Origin: JAUMBM01 sp964645715
GTDB lineage: Bacteria; Bacteroidota; Bacteroidia; Chitinophagales; Saprospiraceae
Direction: 5' to 3'
Assembly: GCA_964645715.1 (NCBI GenBank)
Contig: CAZYAO010000011.1
Location: 1 to 64,000, forward strand
Length of the DNA: 64,000 nucleotides
Position 1 is the first letter of the stretch, and the number at the start of each line of letters is the position of its first letter. This document shows, one piece after another, positions 51,362 through 60,012 of this stretch. The notes beneath the pieces are model-generated. The model was not told the origin of the DNA, ran no database searches, and saw nothing but the letters and a program-made list of their open reading frames with translations. The position numbers and the translations under genes were made by a program.

Positions 51362-54127
51362 ATGAGTGATTTTTCGTTTCTTGCAAATGCCCATCCGGCA
51401 TATATAGAGCAGTTGTATGAGCAGTATCTGCAAAATCCTGAGCAAACAGAGCCAAGTTGGCGCTCTTTCTTTCAGGGATTTGATTTTGCCGTTAAAAGCA
51501 ACGGGCAGGTTCCTGCGGAAATAGCAACGGACAAAGAGCATATGATCAACGAGCTGCGCGTTTTAGCGCTGATAAAAGCTTTCCGCGATCGTGGCCACCT
51601 GCTCTCAACAACCAACCCTTTAAAGCCTCGCCGGGATCGCCGGCCCATGCTCGAGCTGGAAAACTATGGTCTGAGTGATGCACATCTCGATCAGGTTTTT
51701 TTTGCAGGACACGAGATCGGACTTGAAAATGCCACGTTGCGCCAGATTATTGGTCGCATGAAAGAGGTATACGCAGGAAATGTCGGCTTTGAGTATCACC
51801 ACATCGCTGATCGCGAGAAGCGCCGCTGGCTTCGAAGCAGAATCGAGCAAATACAGCCTTCCAAGCAGTTTGGTATCGATCTGGTAAAAAAGCGCCGCAT
51901 TCTTGAAAAACTCAACGGCGCTACCATGTTCGAGCGCTTCCTTCATACGAAGTATCTCGCACAAAAACGATTTTCACTGGAAGGAGGAGAGAATACCATC
52001 GTCGCACTGGATGCGCTCATCAATGAAGCTGCTAAAAATAAAGCGGAGGAAATCATCATCGGGATGGCACACCGCGGGCGTCTCAACGTGCTTGCCAACA
52101 TCATGGGTAAAACGTATGAGCAGATATTTAATGAGTTTGAAGGTATGGCCGTGCCGGATCTTAGCTTTGGCGACGGGGACGTAAAGTACCATCTGGGCTT
52201 TTCAAGCCAAGTGGAAACTACGGCCGGCAAACTGGTGCACCTCAAACTGGTACCCAACCCTTCACACCTCGAGGCAGTTAATCCGGTTGTAGAGGGTTTC
52301 GCCCGTGCCAAGGCAGATATTCTCTACGGTAGCGACTATGACAAGATCCTGCCCATCCTCATCCATGGAGATGCTGCCGTTGCCGGCCAGGGTGTTGTAT
52401 TTGAAACGGTGCAGATGAGCCAGCTGGAAGGCTATAAGACAGGGGGAACGATCCATCTTGTCATCAATAACCAGGTAGGTTTTACGACTGATTTTGACGA
52501 CGCACGTTCCTCTACCTACAGCACTGGTGTCGCCGGGGTAGTACAGGCACCCGTCTTTCACGTCAATGGCGATGATCCGGAAGCGGTGGTGTTTGCCTGT
52601 GAGATGGCTGTTCAGTATCGGCAGGCATTCGATAGCGACGTATTTATTGATATCGTGTGCTATCGCAAACACGGACACAACGAGGGTGATGATCCACAGT
52701 TTACTCAGCCTGAGATGTACGCTCTCATTAATAATCACCCTGATCCACGGGAAGTATATACCCATGAGCTAATCAAGCGGGGTGACCTGGAAAAAGCGAT
52801 GGCAGATGAGCTTGAGCAGAATTTCTGGAACCTATTGCAGGCACGTCTCGATCAGGTACGCGAAAAACCGCTGCCGTATACCTATCAGGAAGCAGAACAG
52901 GCTTGGCGGCAGCTCAAGAAAACAGCAGACCCACGCGATTTTGAAACATCTCCGCCTACTGGCGTCGAAGCAGATAGACTTCGGCATATTGTGAGTACTT
53001 TGCAAAGTATTCCGGAAGACTTTACACCGCTGTCAAAGGTCAACCGCCTGCTCAAAGGTAAGGACAAGCAGATTGAGCAAAATCAGTACGACTGGTCTAT
53101 GGGCGAACTGTTGGCCTATGGCTCTATACTGATGGAGGGCAAAGATGTGCGCATGAGCGGTCAGGATGTCAGACGGGGTACCTTCAGCCACCGCCACGCT
53201 GTACTCCGGGATGCCAATAACTACGAGCCTTACAACCGGTTAAGCCGCCTCTCGGCTGACCAAGGACTTTTCCGTATTTACAACTCCTTGCTGTCGGAGT
53301 TTGCTGTATTGGGCTTTGAATATGGTTACAGTCTTGCCAATCCCGATACTTTGGTGATCTGGGAAGCACAGTTTGGTGACTTCTCCAACGGAGCACAAAC
53401 GATCATGGACCAGTTTATCTCTTCCAGCGAAAGCAAGTGGCAGCGCATGAGCGGACTGGTGATGTTGCTGCCGCACGGTTACGAAGGGCAGGGACCTGAG
53501 CATTCGAGTGCCCGCCTCGAGCGCTACCTGCAGTTGTGTGCAGAATACAACATGACAGTGGCCAACTGCACCACGCCGGCCAACTTTTTCCACCTCATGC
53601 GTCGCCAGCTGGCTCGGCCTTTCCGCAAGCCGTTGGTGGTCATGTCGCCCAAGTCATTGCTGCGACATCCTGAATGTGTGAGCACATTCGAAGAGTTTAC
53701 AGAAGGAACGGCTTTCCAGGAAGTTATTGATGACGCGGCTGTCGGTGCACGCAGTGGCAAAAAAATCCGCAGAGTCGTCTTTTGTACGGGTAAAGTGTAT
53801 TTTGATTTGTTACAGCGCAAACGCGAAGGAGAGCATACCGATGTGGCAGTGGTACGGGTCGAGCAATTGTATCCTTTCCCGGCCAAGCAGCTAAAGGCCA
53901 TCGCGCAAAAGTACAGCGAGGCGGAATATTGCTGGGCACAGGAAGAACCCGCCAACATGGGCGCCTGGCAGTATATACAGTCGATGAATTTGAGCGAGGA
54001 GATGGGGCTTCAGATTCCGCTCAGGGTTATTTCGCGACGTGCCAGTGCTTCTCCTGCCACAGGCTTCAAGAAAATACACGACCAGCAGCAGGCAGCTATT
54101 GTGGAGGCTGCTTTCGCAAAAAGCTAA
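51362..54127 (+). CDS. sucA: 2-oxoglutarate dehydrogenase E1 component
   Basis: SucA is the thiamine-diphosphate-dependent E1 that decarboxylates 2-oxoglutarate in the TCA cycle and transfers the succinyl group to lipoyl-E2. The 921-residue protein has the N-terminal E2-binding segment (FLANAHPAYIEQLYEQYLQN; PSWRSFFQGFDF). It continues with EGGENTIVALDALINEAAKN, GMAHRGRLNVLANIMGKTYE, the HGDAAVAGQGVVFET block, the TPP site ending VINNQVGFTT, RKHGHNEGDDPQFTQPEMY and, near the C-terminus, EPANMGAWQYI. Usually sucB follows; here the next gene is the convergent ligA, so sucB is elsewhere. The ATG at 51362 fits the conserved FLANAHPAYIEQLY start. It feeds succinyl-CoA, which mce-linked metabolism also produces. 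Confidence 0.96.
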   Translation: MSDFSFLANAHPAYIEQLYEQYLQNPEQTEPSWRSFFQGFDFAVKSNGQVPAEIATDKEHMINELRVLALIKAFRDRGHLLSTTNPLKPRRDRRPMLELENYGLSDAHLDQVFFAGHEIGLENATLRQIIGRMKEVYAGNVGFEYHHIADREKRRWLRSRIEQIQPSKQFGIDLVKKRRILEKLNGATMFERFLHTKYLAQKRFSLEGGENTIVALDALINEAAKNKAEEIIIGMAHRGRLNVLANIMGKTYEQIFNEFEGMAVPDLSFGDGDVKYHLGFSSQVETTAGKLVHLKLVPNPSHLEAVNPVVEGFARAKADILYGSDYDKILPILIHGDAAVAGQGVVFETVQMSQLEGYKTGGTIHLVINNQVGFTTDFDDARSSTYSTGVAGVVQAPVFHVNGDDPEAVVFACEMAVQYRQAFDSDVFIDIVCYRKHGHNEGDDPQFTQPEMYALINNHPDPREVYTHELIKRGDLEKAMADELEQNFWNLLQARLDQVREKPLPYTYQEAEQAWRQLKKTADPRDFETSPPTGVEADRLRHIVSTLQSIPEDFTPLSKVNRLLKGKDKQIEQNQYDWSMGELLAYGSILMEGKDVRMSGQDVRRGTFSHRHAVLRDANNYEPYNRLSRLSADQGLFRIYNSLLSEFAVLGFEYGYSLANPDTLVIWEAQFGDFSNGAQTIMDQFISSSESKWQRMSGLVMLLPHGYEGQGPEHSSARLERYLQLCAEYNMTVANCTTPANFFHLMRRQLARPFRKPLVVMSPKSLLRHPECVSTFEEFTEGTAFQEVIDDAAVGARSGKKIRRVVFCTGKVYFDLLQRKREGEHTDVAVVRVEQLYPFPAKQLKAIAQKYSEAEYCWAQEEPANMGAWQYIQSMNLSEEMGLQIPLRVISRRASASPATGFKKIHDQQQAAIVEAAFAKS

Positions 54128-54137
54128 TAAATACTTA

Positions 54138-54164
54138 CCGGCAGGGAGCGAGGCTCCCTGCCGG
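54138..54164. terminator. Strong hairpin between convergent sucA and ligA
   Basis: Perfect 12-bp GC-rich stem CCGGCAGGGAGC / GCTCCCTGCCGG with loop GAG, 10 bp after the sucA stop and 6 bp before the ligA stop side. No U tract on either strand. Confidence 0.7.
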
Positions 54165-54170
54165 CATTGC

Positions 54171-56318
54171 TCATATAGCCTGAATGGCCTGCAGAAACTC
54201 CTCTTCTGTGAGGATCAGAACGCTTCCGAGCGCCTGTGCTTTTTTTAGCTTAGAGCCCGCTTTTTCCCCCACGACCAGTATATCGAGATGGCTGCTCACA
54301 GCGCTCACATTTCTGGCTCCTGCTGCCGCTGCTTTCTCCTGCGCCTCTTTCCGGCTCATTTGCAGCAAGGTACCTGTAAACAGTATGGATTTTCCCAAAA
54401 AGGGGCCGGAAGTAGCCTGCATGGGGGGCTTATCGTCTTCGGTAGGCAGCATATTGACACCCAGTGCTTCCATTTCCCGCAACAATGCCATGTTGGTGGC
54501 ATCCTGAAAAAACGCCATGGTATTTTGTGCCAGGGTGGGACCAATGTCTTTGATATGTAAAAATTTATCTTCATCCCACGTAGCCAGTTCCAGTACATGG
54601 CCAATTTCAGCGGCCAGCAGCTTGCTGGCGCGCTGCCCCATTTGGTGAATGCTGAGGCTGTGTAAAAGTCGCCAGACAGGATTGCGCTTAGCTTTTTCTA
54701 CTGACGCCTGCAGATTGGCAGCTGATTTTTGCCCAAAACCCTCCAAAGTAGCAATTTTATCGTAGTCAAGCCGGTACACGTCTGCCAGATTGCGCAGCCA
54801 GCCCAGCGCAAAAAAGCGCTCGACAATCTGCTTGCCCAATCCTTCAATATCCATAGCATTTTTACTGACGTGAAAAATGATGCGTTGCAGGTGCTGCGCA
54901 CCGCACACGCATCGGGGGCAGCGCCAGGCAGCTTCTCCCTGGGGGCGCAGCAGTGCTACCGGGCTGTCGGTATCATTGACAGGGCAAAAGGTGGGCCATA
55001 CGATGGGCTCTTCTGAGCCGTCGCGCAACTCTTCCAGCGGTTTAACAATATAAGGAATTACATCTCCCGCCCGCTCAATTAGTACCTGATCCCCCAGTCG
55101 CAAGTCCTTCTCGCGGATGAAATCTTCATTGTGCAGGGAGATAGAGCTGATGCGTACGCCCGCCAGTGGTACCGTCTTTACTTTGGCAACCGGCGTGATG
55201 GCCCCGGTTTTGCCTACCTGATACTCTACGTGCAGCAGGGTGGTGGTGGCCTGCCGCGCTGCAAATTTGTAGGCAATGGCCCAACGAGGGTGGTGAGCTG
55301 TGTAGCCCGCCCGCTCCTGCAGGTTGAGCTCATTTACTTTGATGACCATACCGTCAATCTCGTAGGGGTAGGATTCGCGCCTTTTTTCCCACAGACCGAT
55401 GAAATCCATTACCTGATGCATTCCATGGCAAATGCGCCTCTCTTGTTGGTCTTCCGGAACTTTGAAGCCCAGCGATGCCAGGGCATCAAGGCTTTCGCGA
55501 TGGGTGGCAAACCGGTCCGAAGCGGGCTGTCCATTGGTGTCTTCTGCATAGCCAAGGGTATATACAAAGGCTTCGAGCCCTCTGACAGCCACTTCGCGCG
55601 GGTCTTTCATGCGCAGCCCGCCGGTGGCTGTGTTACGGGGGTTGGCAAAAAGGGTGAGGCCGGCATCGGCCCGCTCCTCGTTGATACGCGCAAAAATGTC
55701 TTTTCGGATAACCACTTCACCCCGCAGCTCAACCCGCCTGATACCTAGCTTGCTGAAAGGTGCGCGCAGCGGAATGGAGTGCAGCACGCGTGCATTTGCA
55801 GTAATCTCTTCGCCTTCACTGCCATTACCGCGCGTGGCGGCACGCACCAGCAGATCGTTCTCATAGACCAATGCGATGGAACCACCATCAAATTTGGGCT
55901 CTACAGCGTACGTTATGGTTTCTGTCAGCGGCATATTGAGCATGCGCTTGAGTTGCTGGTCGAACTCTTCCAGATCGCCAAGGTCGTAGCTGTTGCCAAG
56001 CGACAGCATAGGCGACAGGTGGGCCACGGAGGCAAATGTGTCGGTGAGGTCGCTGGATACCCGCTGTGTGGGACTGTCGGCACAGACCAACTCGGGATGT
56101 GCGGCTTCCAGCTGCTGTAGTCGGGCATAAAGCTGGTCATACTCATAGTCCGACAACAGCGGATCATTGCACACGTAGTAACGCCATTCGTGGAAAACGA
56201 GCAGCTTGCGCAAGGCCGCTGCCTGCGCCGCAGGCGTGGCAGCCCATACAGCATCGTCGGCCGTCAGGTATTTTTTTGACAATGCATACAGGTCTTTCTG
56301 CTCCTCCGCTGTGTACAT
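54171..56318 (-). CDS. ligA: NAD+-dependent DNA ligase LigA
   Basis: LigA seals nicks in replication and repair using NAD+. The 715-residue protein has all domains. The N-terminal Ia domain has HEWRYYVCNDPLLSDYEYD. The adenylation domain has catalytic Lys142 in AVEPKFDGGSIAL, then ATRGNGSEGEEITANAR and LFANPRNTATGGLRMKDP. The OB domain has VGKTGAITPVAKVKTVPLAG and LGDQVLIERAGDVIPYIV. The zinc finger follows, then four helix-hairpin-helix motifs (EGFGQKSAANLQASV; LHIKDIGPTLAQNT) and a C-terminal BRCT domain (GPFLGKSILFTGTLLQMSRK). In the zinc site the usual CPxC reads CPVN (Cys445, Asn448), with Cys467, Cys470 and Cys472 downstream. MYTAEEQKDL at 56318 is chosen as start. A TATCTTTG box lies 19 bp upstream. 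Confidence 0.96.
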   Translation of the reverse strand: MYTAEEQKDLYALSKKYLTADDAVWAATPAAQAAALRKLLVFHEWRYYVCNDPLLSDYEYDQLYARLQQLEAAHPELVCADSPTQRVSSDLTDTFASVAHLSPMLSLGNSYDLGDLEEFDQQLKRMLNMPLTETITYAVEPKFDGGSIALVYENDLLVRAATRGNGSEGEEITANARVLHSIPLRAPFSKLGIRRVELRGEVVIRKDIFARINEERADAGLTLFANPRNTATGGLRMKDPREVAVRGLEAFVYTLGYAEDTNGQPASDRFATHRESLDALASLGFKVPEDQQERRICHGMHQVMDFIGLWEKRRESYPYEIDGMVIKVNELNLQERAGYTAHHPRWAIAYKFAARQATTTLLHVEYQVGKTGAITPVAKVKTVPLAGVRISSISLHNEDFIREKDLRLGDQVLIERAGDVIPYIVKPLEELRDGSEEPIVWPTFCPVNDTDSPVALLRPQGEAAWRCPRCVCGAQHLQRIIFHVSKNAMDIEGLGKQIVERFFALGWLRNLADVYRLDYDKIATLEGFGQKSAANLQASVEKAKRNPVWRLLHSLSIHQMGQRASKLLAAEIGHVLELATWDEDKFLHIKDIGPTLAQNTMAFFQDATNMALLREMEALGVNMLPTEDDKPPMQATSGPFLGKSILFTGTLLQMSRKEAQEKAAAAGARNVSAVSSHLDILVVGEKAGSKLKKAQALGSVLILTEEEFLQAIQAI

Positions 56319-56336
56319 ACTATGCGATTTTGTGGG

Positions 56337-56344
56337 CAAAGATA
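56337..56344 (-). promoter_or_regulatory. Candidate -7 box for ligA
   Basis: CAAAGATA reads TATCTTTG on the minus strand, a perfect TAnnTTTG, with a TTG (56369-56371) 24 bp upstream. The leader would be very short, about 12 bases. Confidence 0.5.
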
Positions 56345-56520
56345 CGTGTTTTCCCCCTTGGACTTCTGCAAATCCAGCGCCAGCAGGCACAGCTGGCGGG
56401 AACTTTTTTGCACCCCCCGGCGGTTAGAGGGCTGTGGTCTGCGACAGGCTGTTTATCTTTACCTTCTCGGCAGGCTGGTCTTCAGGCCCGCTGCTGTCAC
56501 CGTTTAGCAAAAAATATATC

Positions 56521-57477
56521 TTGAAAACAGGAACCGTCATAAAATCAACAGGTAGCTGGTATCAGGTGCGCCTCGATGATGAGGCAGCTGTAATCCCCTG
56601 CCGCATAGTGGGCAAATTTCGTACCGAGGGTATTCGTTTTACCAACCCGCTGGCGGTGGGCGACCGGGTACAGATTCAGCTGACAGTGGGCGACGAGGGC
56701 CCTGTCGGCAGTATCCAACAAATAGAGCCCCGCACCAACTACGTGGTCAGGCAGTCGCCCCGTCGCAAACACGACCTGCACCTGCTGGCCAGCAACATCG
56801 ATCAGGCAGTCCTGCTGGTGACGGTCGTGGAGCCCAACCTCAAGCCGGGTTTCATCGATCGGTTTCTACTTATGACAGAACCTTTCAGCATCCCTGTCAT
56901 CATTGTGTTCAATAAGGCTGACCGCTACACAGCGGAGGATCGGCTCGTATTTGAGGGACTCAATAATATCTATGGCACTATCGGCTACGAACTGCTGATG
57001 GTGTCGGCTTTTACGGGTGAAGGCTTGGGGCAGCTGCGCGAAAAACTCGCCAACAAAACAACGCTCGTGAGTGGACAGTCGGGGGTCGGCAAGTCCAGCC
57101 TCATCAATCGCCTGCAGCCTCAGCTGGAATTGCGGACGCACGAGCTAAGTGACTATTCGGGCAAAGGGCAGCATACTACGACCTTTGCAGAACTTTTTCC
57201 GTTGGATTTTGGTGGTAGCATCATCGACACTCCGGGCATCAAACTGCTGTCATTTAATTACCTGAAGCCCCAGGATGTAGCACATAATTTCCGCGAATTT
57301 TTTGTGCTGTCGGAGGATTGTCGCTTCGGGGGCAACTGTCTGCATCGCAACGAACCTGGCTGCGCCGTCAAGGCGGCGCTGGCAGCAGAAGAGATCAGCG
57401 AGCTGCGCTACGCCAACTACCTCACAATCCTGGAGGAGGTAGAAGATCAGAATTATTGGGAGCGGCGCGACTTATAA
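56521..57477 (+). CDS. rsgA: Ribosome small-subunit GTPase RsgA
   Basis: RsgA is a circularly permuted GTPase that checks late 30S maturation. The 318-residue protein has an N-terminal OB domain (KTGTVIKSTGSWYQVRLDDE). The permuted GTPase follows in order G4 (VFNKADR), G5 (VSAFTGEG), G1 (GQSGVGKSS), G2/switch (GKGQHTTTFAELF) and G3 (DTPGIK). A C-terminal zinc knuckle (CRFGGNCLHRNEPGCAVK, Cys-Cys-His-Cys) ends the core. The conserved protein starts with KTGTVIKSTGSWY. No ATG is there, but a TTG at 56521 is in frame right before it, so TTG is the best start; an ATG 29 codons upstream is possible but its sequence is unconserved. It is divergent from ligA and functionally pairs with RimP and NusA elsewhere in the window. 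Confidence 0.94.
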   Translation: MKTGTVIKSTGSWYQVRLDDEAAVIPCRIVGKFRTEGIRFTNPLAVGDRVQIQLTVGDEGPVGSIQQIEPRTNYVVRQSPRRKHDLHLLASNIDQAVLLVTVVEPNLKPGFIDRFLLMTEPFSIPVIIVFNKADRYTAEDRLVFEGLNNIYGTIGYELLMVSAFTGEGLGQLREKLANKTTLVSGQSGVGKSSLINRLQPQLELRTHELSDYSGKGQHTTTFAELFPLDFGGSIIDTPGIKLLSFNYLKPQDVAHNFREFFVLSEDCRFGGNCLHRNEPGCAVKAALAAEEISELRYANYLTILEEVEDQNYWERRDL

Positions 57478-57518
57478 GGCGTGGGGGGTGTTTTTTTAAA
57501 AAAAACCAAGCAGCGGCA

Positions 57519-58694
57519 CTAGCCCAGCGCTTCCAGCGCTTGGGCCAAATCTTCTATGAGCCAGTCGGGATCTTCAAGGCCGATATAAAAACGTACGAGC
57601 TGGTAGGGCTGGCTACTGTTGGGCCTGCCAGGAACATCATAAAAGCCTACCATGGGCATAATCAGCGATTCATGTCCACCCCAGCTGACAGCCATCAGAA
57701 ACCGACGAAGTCGGTTGACAAAGCTTTCCATCTTTAGTTGTGTGTCAGCATGAAAATATACAGAGAAGAGTCCGCCATTACCAGTCATCTGCTGCTTTGC
57801 CAGTGTGTATTGCGGGAAGGAGGGCAGCAGGGGGTGTAGTACGCGCGCTACCGCAGGCTGCTGCTCCAGCCAGCGGGCAACCCGCAATGCACTTTCGTGG
57901 CTGCGCTGCATTCGCAGGGGGAGCGTGCGTAGACCCCGAATGATGAGGGCAGCATCGTGCGGACTGATAACTGCTCCGAGTGTCATGTAGGCTCCGCCAA
58001 AAACGGAGGAAAGTAGCTGGCGGCTGCCACACACAACGCCTGCCACCACATCGCTGTGTCCATTGAGGTATTTGGTAGCTGAGTGAATAACCAGATCAAT
58101 CCCCAGTCGGTGCGGTTGTTGGAACAAAGGAGAGCAGTGGCTGTTGTCGATGGCGGTGACAATGCCGCGCGCCTTGGCCAGTGCAGCGCAGCCAGCCAGG
58201 TCCTGGAGCTCAAAGGTCATGCTGTTGGGGCTTTCCAGGTACAACAGACGCGTATTGTCGAGTAGGGCAGCTTCGAGCTTGCTGAGCTCTCTACCATCGA
58301 CAAAGGTAGTGCTGACGCCAAACTTGGTCAGGTACTCACTCAGCAACAATCGGGTCCAAGTGTAGGGCGATGATACGCATACAATATGGTCGCCGGCAGC
58401 TACCTGGCTCATAACGGCCGCTGCTATGGCCGCTGCGCCGCTGCTGAAAACAAGGCAATCTTCAGTCCCCTCGAGGGCGGCCAGTTTCTTGCGAAGGATG
58501 GCTACCGTGGGGTTGTTGCCCCGGGTATATACGTGCTGGTCGTATTCGGATGCAAATTTATGCCTAAAATCTGTCAGGTCGTTGAAGACGAAGTTGCTCG
58601 ACTGTATAATAGCCGGCGCTACCGCCTGAAAATAATTGTCGCGCTCCTCTCCCAAGTGGTTGAGTATGTAGCTGAGGTCATCGTCGTTGTGCAT
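57519..58694 (-). CDS. Cys/Met metabolism PLP-dependent enzyme (cystathionine gamma-synthase/beta-lyase family)
   Basis: A 391-residue PLP enzyme of the Cys/Met family. It has YTRGNNPTVAILRKKLAALEG near the N-terminus, FSSGAAAIAAAV, VTAIDNSHCSPLFQQPHRLG with the PLP-phosphate and pyridine contacts, and the PLP lysine in HSATKYLNGHSDVVAG. The C-terminal domain has LRTLPLRMQRSHESALRVARW and SWGGHESLI, then RFYIGLEDPDWLIEDL. Within the family, cystathionine gamma-synthase, beta-lyase and O-acylhomoserine sulfhydrylase cannot be separated by eye. It is convergent with rsgA and divergent from the DUF2007 gene, with no sulphur genes nearby. Confidence 0.9.
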   Translation of the reverse strand: MHNDDDLSYILNHLGEERDNYFQAVAPAIIQSSNFVFNDLTDFRHKFASEYDQHVYTRGNNPTVAILRKKLAALEGTEDCLVFSSGAAAIAAAVMSQVAAGDHIVCVSSPYTWTRLLLSEYLTKFGVSTTFVDGRELSKLEAALLDNTRLLYLESPNSMTFELQDLAGCAALAKARGIVTAIDNSHCSPLFQQPHRLGIDLVIHSATKYLNGHSDVVAGVVCGSRQLLSSVFGGAYMTLGAVISPHDAALIIRGLRTLPLRMQRSHESALRVARWLEQQPAVARVLHPLLPSFPQYTLAKQQMTGNGGLFSVYFHADTQLKMESFVNRLRRFLMAVSWGGHESLIMPMVGFYDVPGRPNSSQPYQLVRFYIGLEDPDWLIEDLAQALEALG

Positions 58695-58848
58695 CCTGTG
58701 TGATGATTGATTTGCACAACAATATTACGTGCAAGTAATCACATATTACCTAAAAATTATTGACTAATTTGCTGTGCACAAATCGGGCAATTGTCATGAA
58801 AATGATTTATATTGTCTGTATGCTATAATTTTCACCAAAAAAAGTGCC

Positions 58849-59064
58849 ATGGAAGGATGGGTAAAAGTATTTGCTTCAGATGACCTGATGCAGGCCAAAT
58901 TGGCAGAGGATATCCTCAAACAGGAGGGCGTCGCGAGTCACATTGTCAACAAACCGGATTCGGTGCTACCCATGCTGGGCGAAGCTACACTCTACGTGCA
59001 GGAAGCATTTGCAGAGGAGGCGGCAACTATTCTGCGTAACAACGGAATGTTGGCGGCCGGCTAG
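58849..59064 (+). CDS. DUF2007 family small protein
   Basis: A 71-residue cytoplasmic protein of the DUF2007 family, annotated as putative signal-transducing protein. The pattern WVKVFASDDLMQAKLAEDIL, then KQEGVASHIVNKPDS and GEATLYVQEAFAEEAATIL matches the family, which resembles a ferredoxin-like fold found alone or fused to larger proteins. MEGWVKVF at 58849 is chosen as start; the 25 upstream codons are unconserved and contain the A/T-rich promoter area. A 34-bp perfect palindrome begins 2 bp after its stop, and the MBL-fold gene follows. Confidence 0.85.
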   Translation: MEGWVKVFASDDLMQAKLAEDILKQEGVASHIVNKPDSVLPMLGEATLYVQEAFAEEAATILRNNGMLAAG

Positions 59065-59066
59065 GC

Positions 59067-59100
59067 GCTTGTTTTGGCGGCAGCTGCCGCCAAAACAAGC
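59067..59100. repeat. Perfect 34-bp palindrome without loop after the DUF2007 gene
   Basis: Two 17-base arms, 59067-59083 and 59084-59100, layout GCTTG-TTTT-GGCGGCAG and mirror, starting 2 bp after the stop codon. Same architecture as the elements near 39855 and 47593. Confidence 0.8.
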
Positions 59101-59166
59101 AGGGTGCCGAGAAAGCCAAAAGTAAAATTGCTCCATTCTTGGTATTTTTTACGATGTTTGCAGCCA

Positions 59167-59952
59167 ATGGGAGCAGTTGAACTTACCTTTTTGGGGACAG
59201 GGACGTCACAGGGAGTACCAGTGCTGAATTGCCGCTGTGCTGTGTGTACGTCTGCAGACAGCAGAAACCGCCGTCTGCGGACGGCAGCGCTGCTGGCTGT
59301 CGAGGGTAAGTATTTGGCTATTGATATAGGGCCTGACTTCAGGCAGCAGATGCTCAGCGCCTGCCCCCCGCGCCTCGATGGTATCCTGGTTACGCATCAG
59401 CACAACGATCACGTGATTGGGTTGGATGAAGTGCGCCCTTACAATTTTTTCCAAAAGGAAAACATGCCCCTCTACTGCACGGCAGAAGTGGGTAAAGAGC
59501 TGCGGCACCGATTTGCTTATGCTTTTGATGATGATCCTTATCCCGGGGCGCCCTCGATACAGCTGCATACCATTGTCGGGGGAGAGGCTTTTGTGGCGGC
59601 AGGGGTACCGGTGCTGCCCGTCAACATCTTGCATGGCAATCTGTCTATTCTGGGTTTTCGTGTCTATGAGTTGGCCTATCTTACGGATGTCAAGGCTATA
59701 CCGGAAGAAGAAATGAGCAAACTACAAGGCCTGGATGTGCTGGTCATCAGTGCTTTGCAGCTAGAGCCCGAGCATTTTAGCCACCTGATTCTTCGGCAGG
59801 CGCTGTCGCTGATCGAGCGCATAAAACCCAGGCGGGCGTATCTTACCCACATGAGCCACCGCATCGGCTTGCATGAGGAACTGCAGCGAAGCTTGCCGCC
59901 TGGTGTGTATGCAGCTTATGACGGACTGCGCATATTGGCCGCCGGAGGCTAG
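59167..59952 (+). CDS. MBL-fold metallo-hydrolase (PhnP-like)
   Basis: A 261-residue metallo-beta-lactamase-fold protein. The start MGAVELTFLGTGTSQGVPVL is typical of the PhnP/lipoate-related group, with the double Cys NCRCAVC near residue 20 seen in that subgroup. The metal motif HxHxDH reads THQHNDHVIGLDE, and the later ligand regions are LPVNILHGNLSILGFRVYEL, then YLTDVKAIPEEEM and LTHMSHRIGLHEEL. The ATG at 59167 precedes the first strand. Substrate is unknown; PhnP hydrolyses cyclic phosphodiesters, but no phosphonate genes are near. Its stop is followed after 2 bp by a degenerate copy of the mce 3' end. Confidence 0.88.
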   Translation: MGAVELTFLGTGTSQGVPVLNCRCAVCTSADSRNRRLRTAALLAVEGKYLAIDIGPDFRQQMLSACPPRLDGILVTHQHNDHVIGLDEVRPYNFFQKENMPLYCTAEVGKELRHRFAYAFDDDPYPGAPSIQLHTIVGGEAFVAAGVPVLPVNILHGNLSILGFRVYELAYLTDVKAIPEEEMSKLQGLDVLVISALQLEPEHFSHLILRQALSLIERIKPRRAYLTHMSHRIGLHEELQRSLPPGVYAAYDGLRILAAGG

Positions 59953-59954
59953 CT

Positions 59955-59987
59955 CTCTCCGCGTAAGGTCTGGCAAAGTTGTGCGAG
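59955..59987 (-). repeat. Degenerate second copy of the mce 3' end
   Basis: Bases 59955-59987 match 60028-60060, codons near the end of mce, at 28 of 33 positions; the core is GGTCTGGCAAAG. The offset is 73 bp. Read in frame on the minus strand it would give VLAQLCQTLRGES against VLVELCQTIREEN in mce. Confidence 0.75.
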
Positions 59988-60012
59988 TACACGTGTTTGG
60001 GTGCCCGAACCT

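Noticed and set aside
57487..57507. T7-A8 run between rsgA and the PLP enzyme
   Set aside because: Only a simple T/A run with mismatched flanks; not a real hairpin of the palindrome class.
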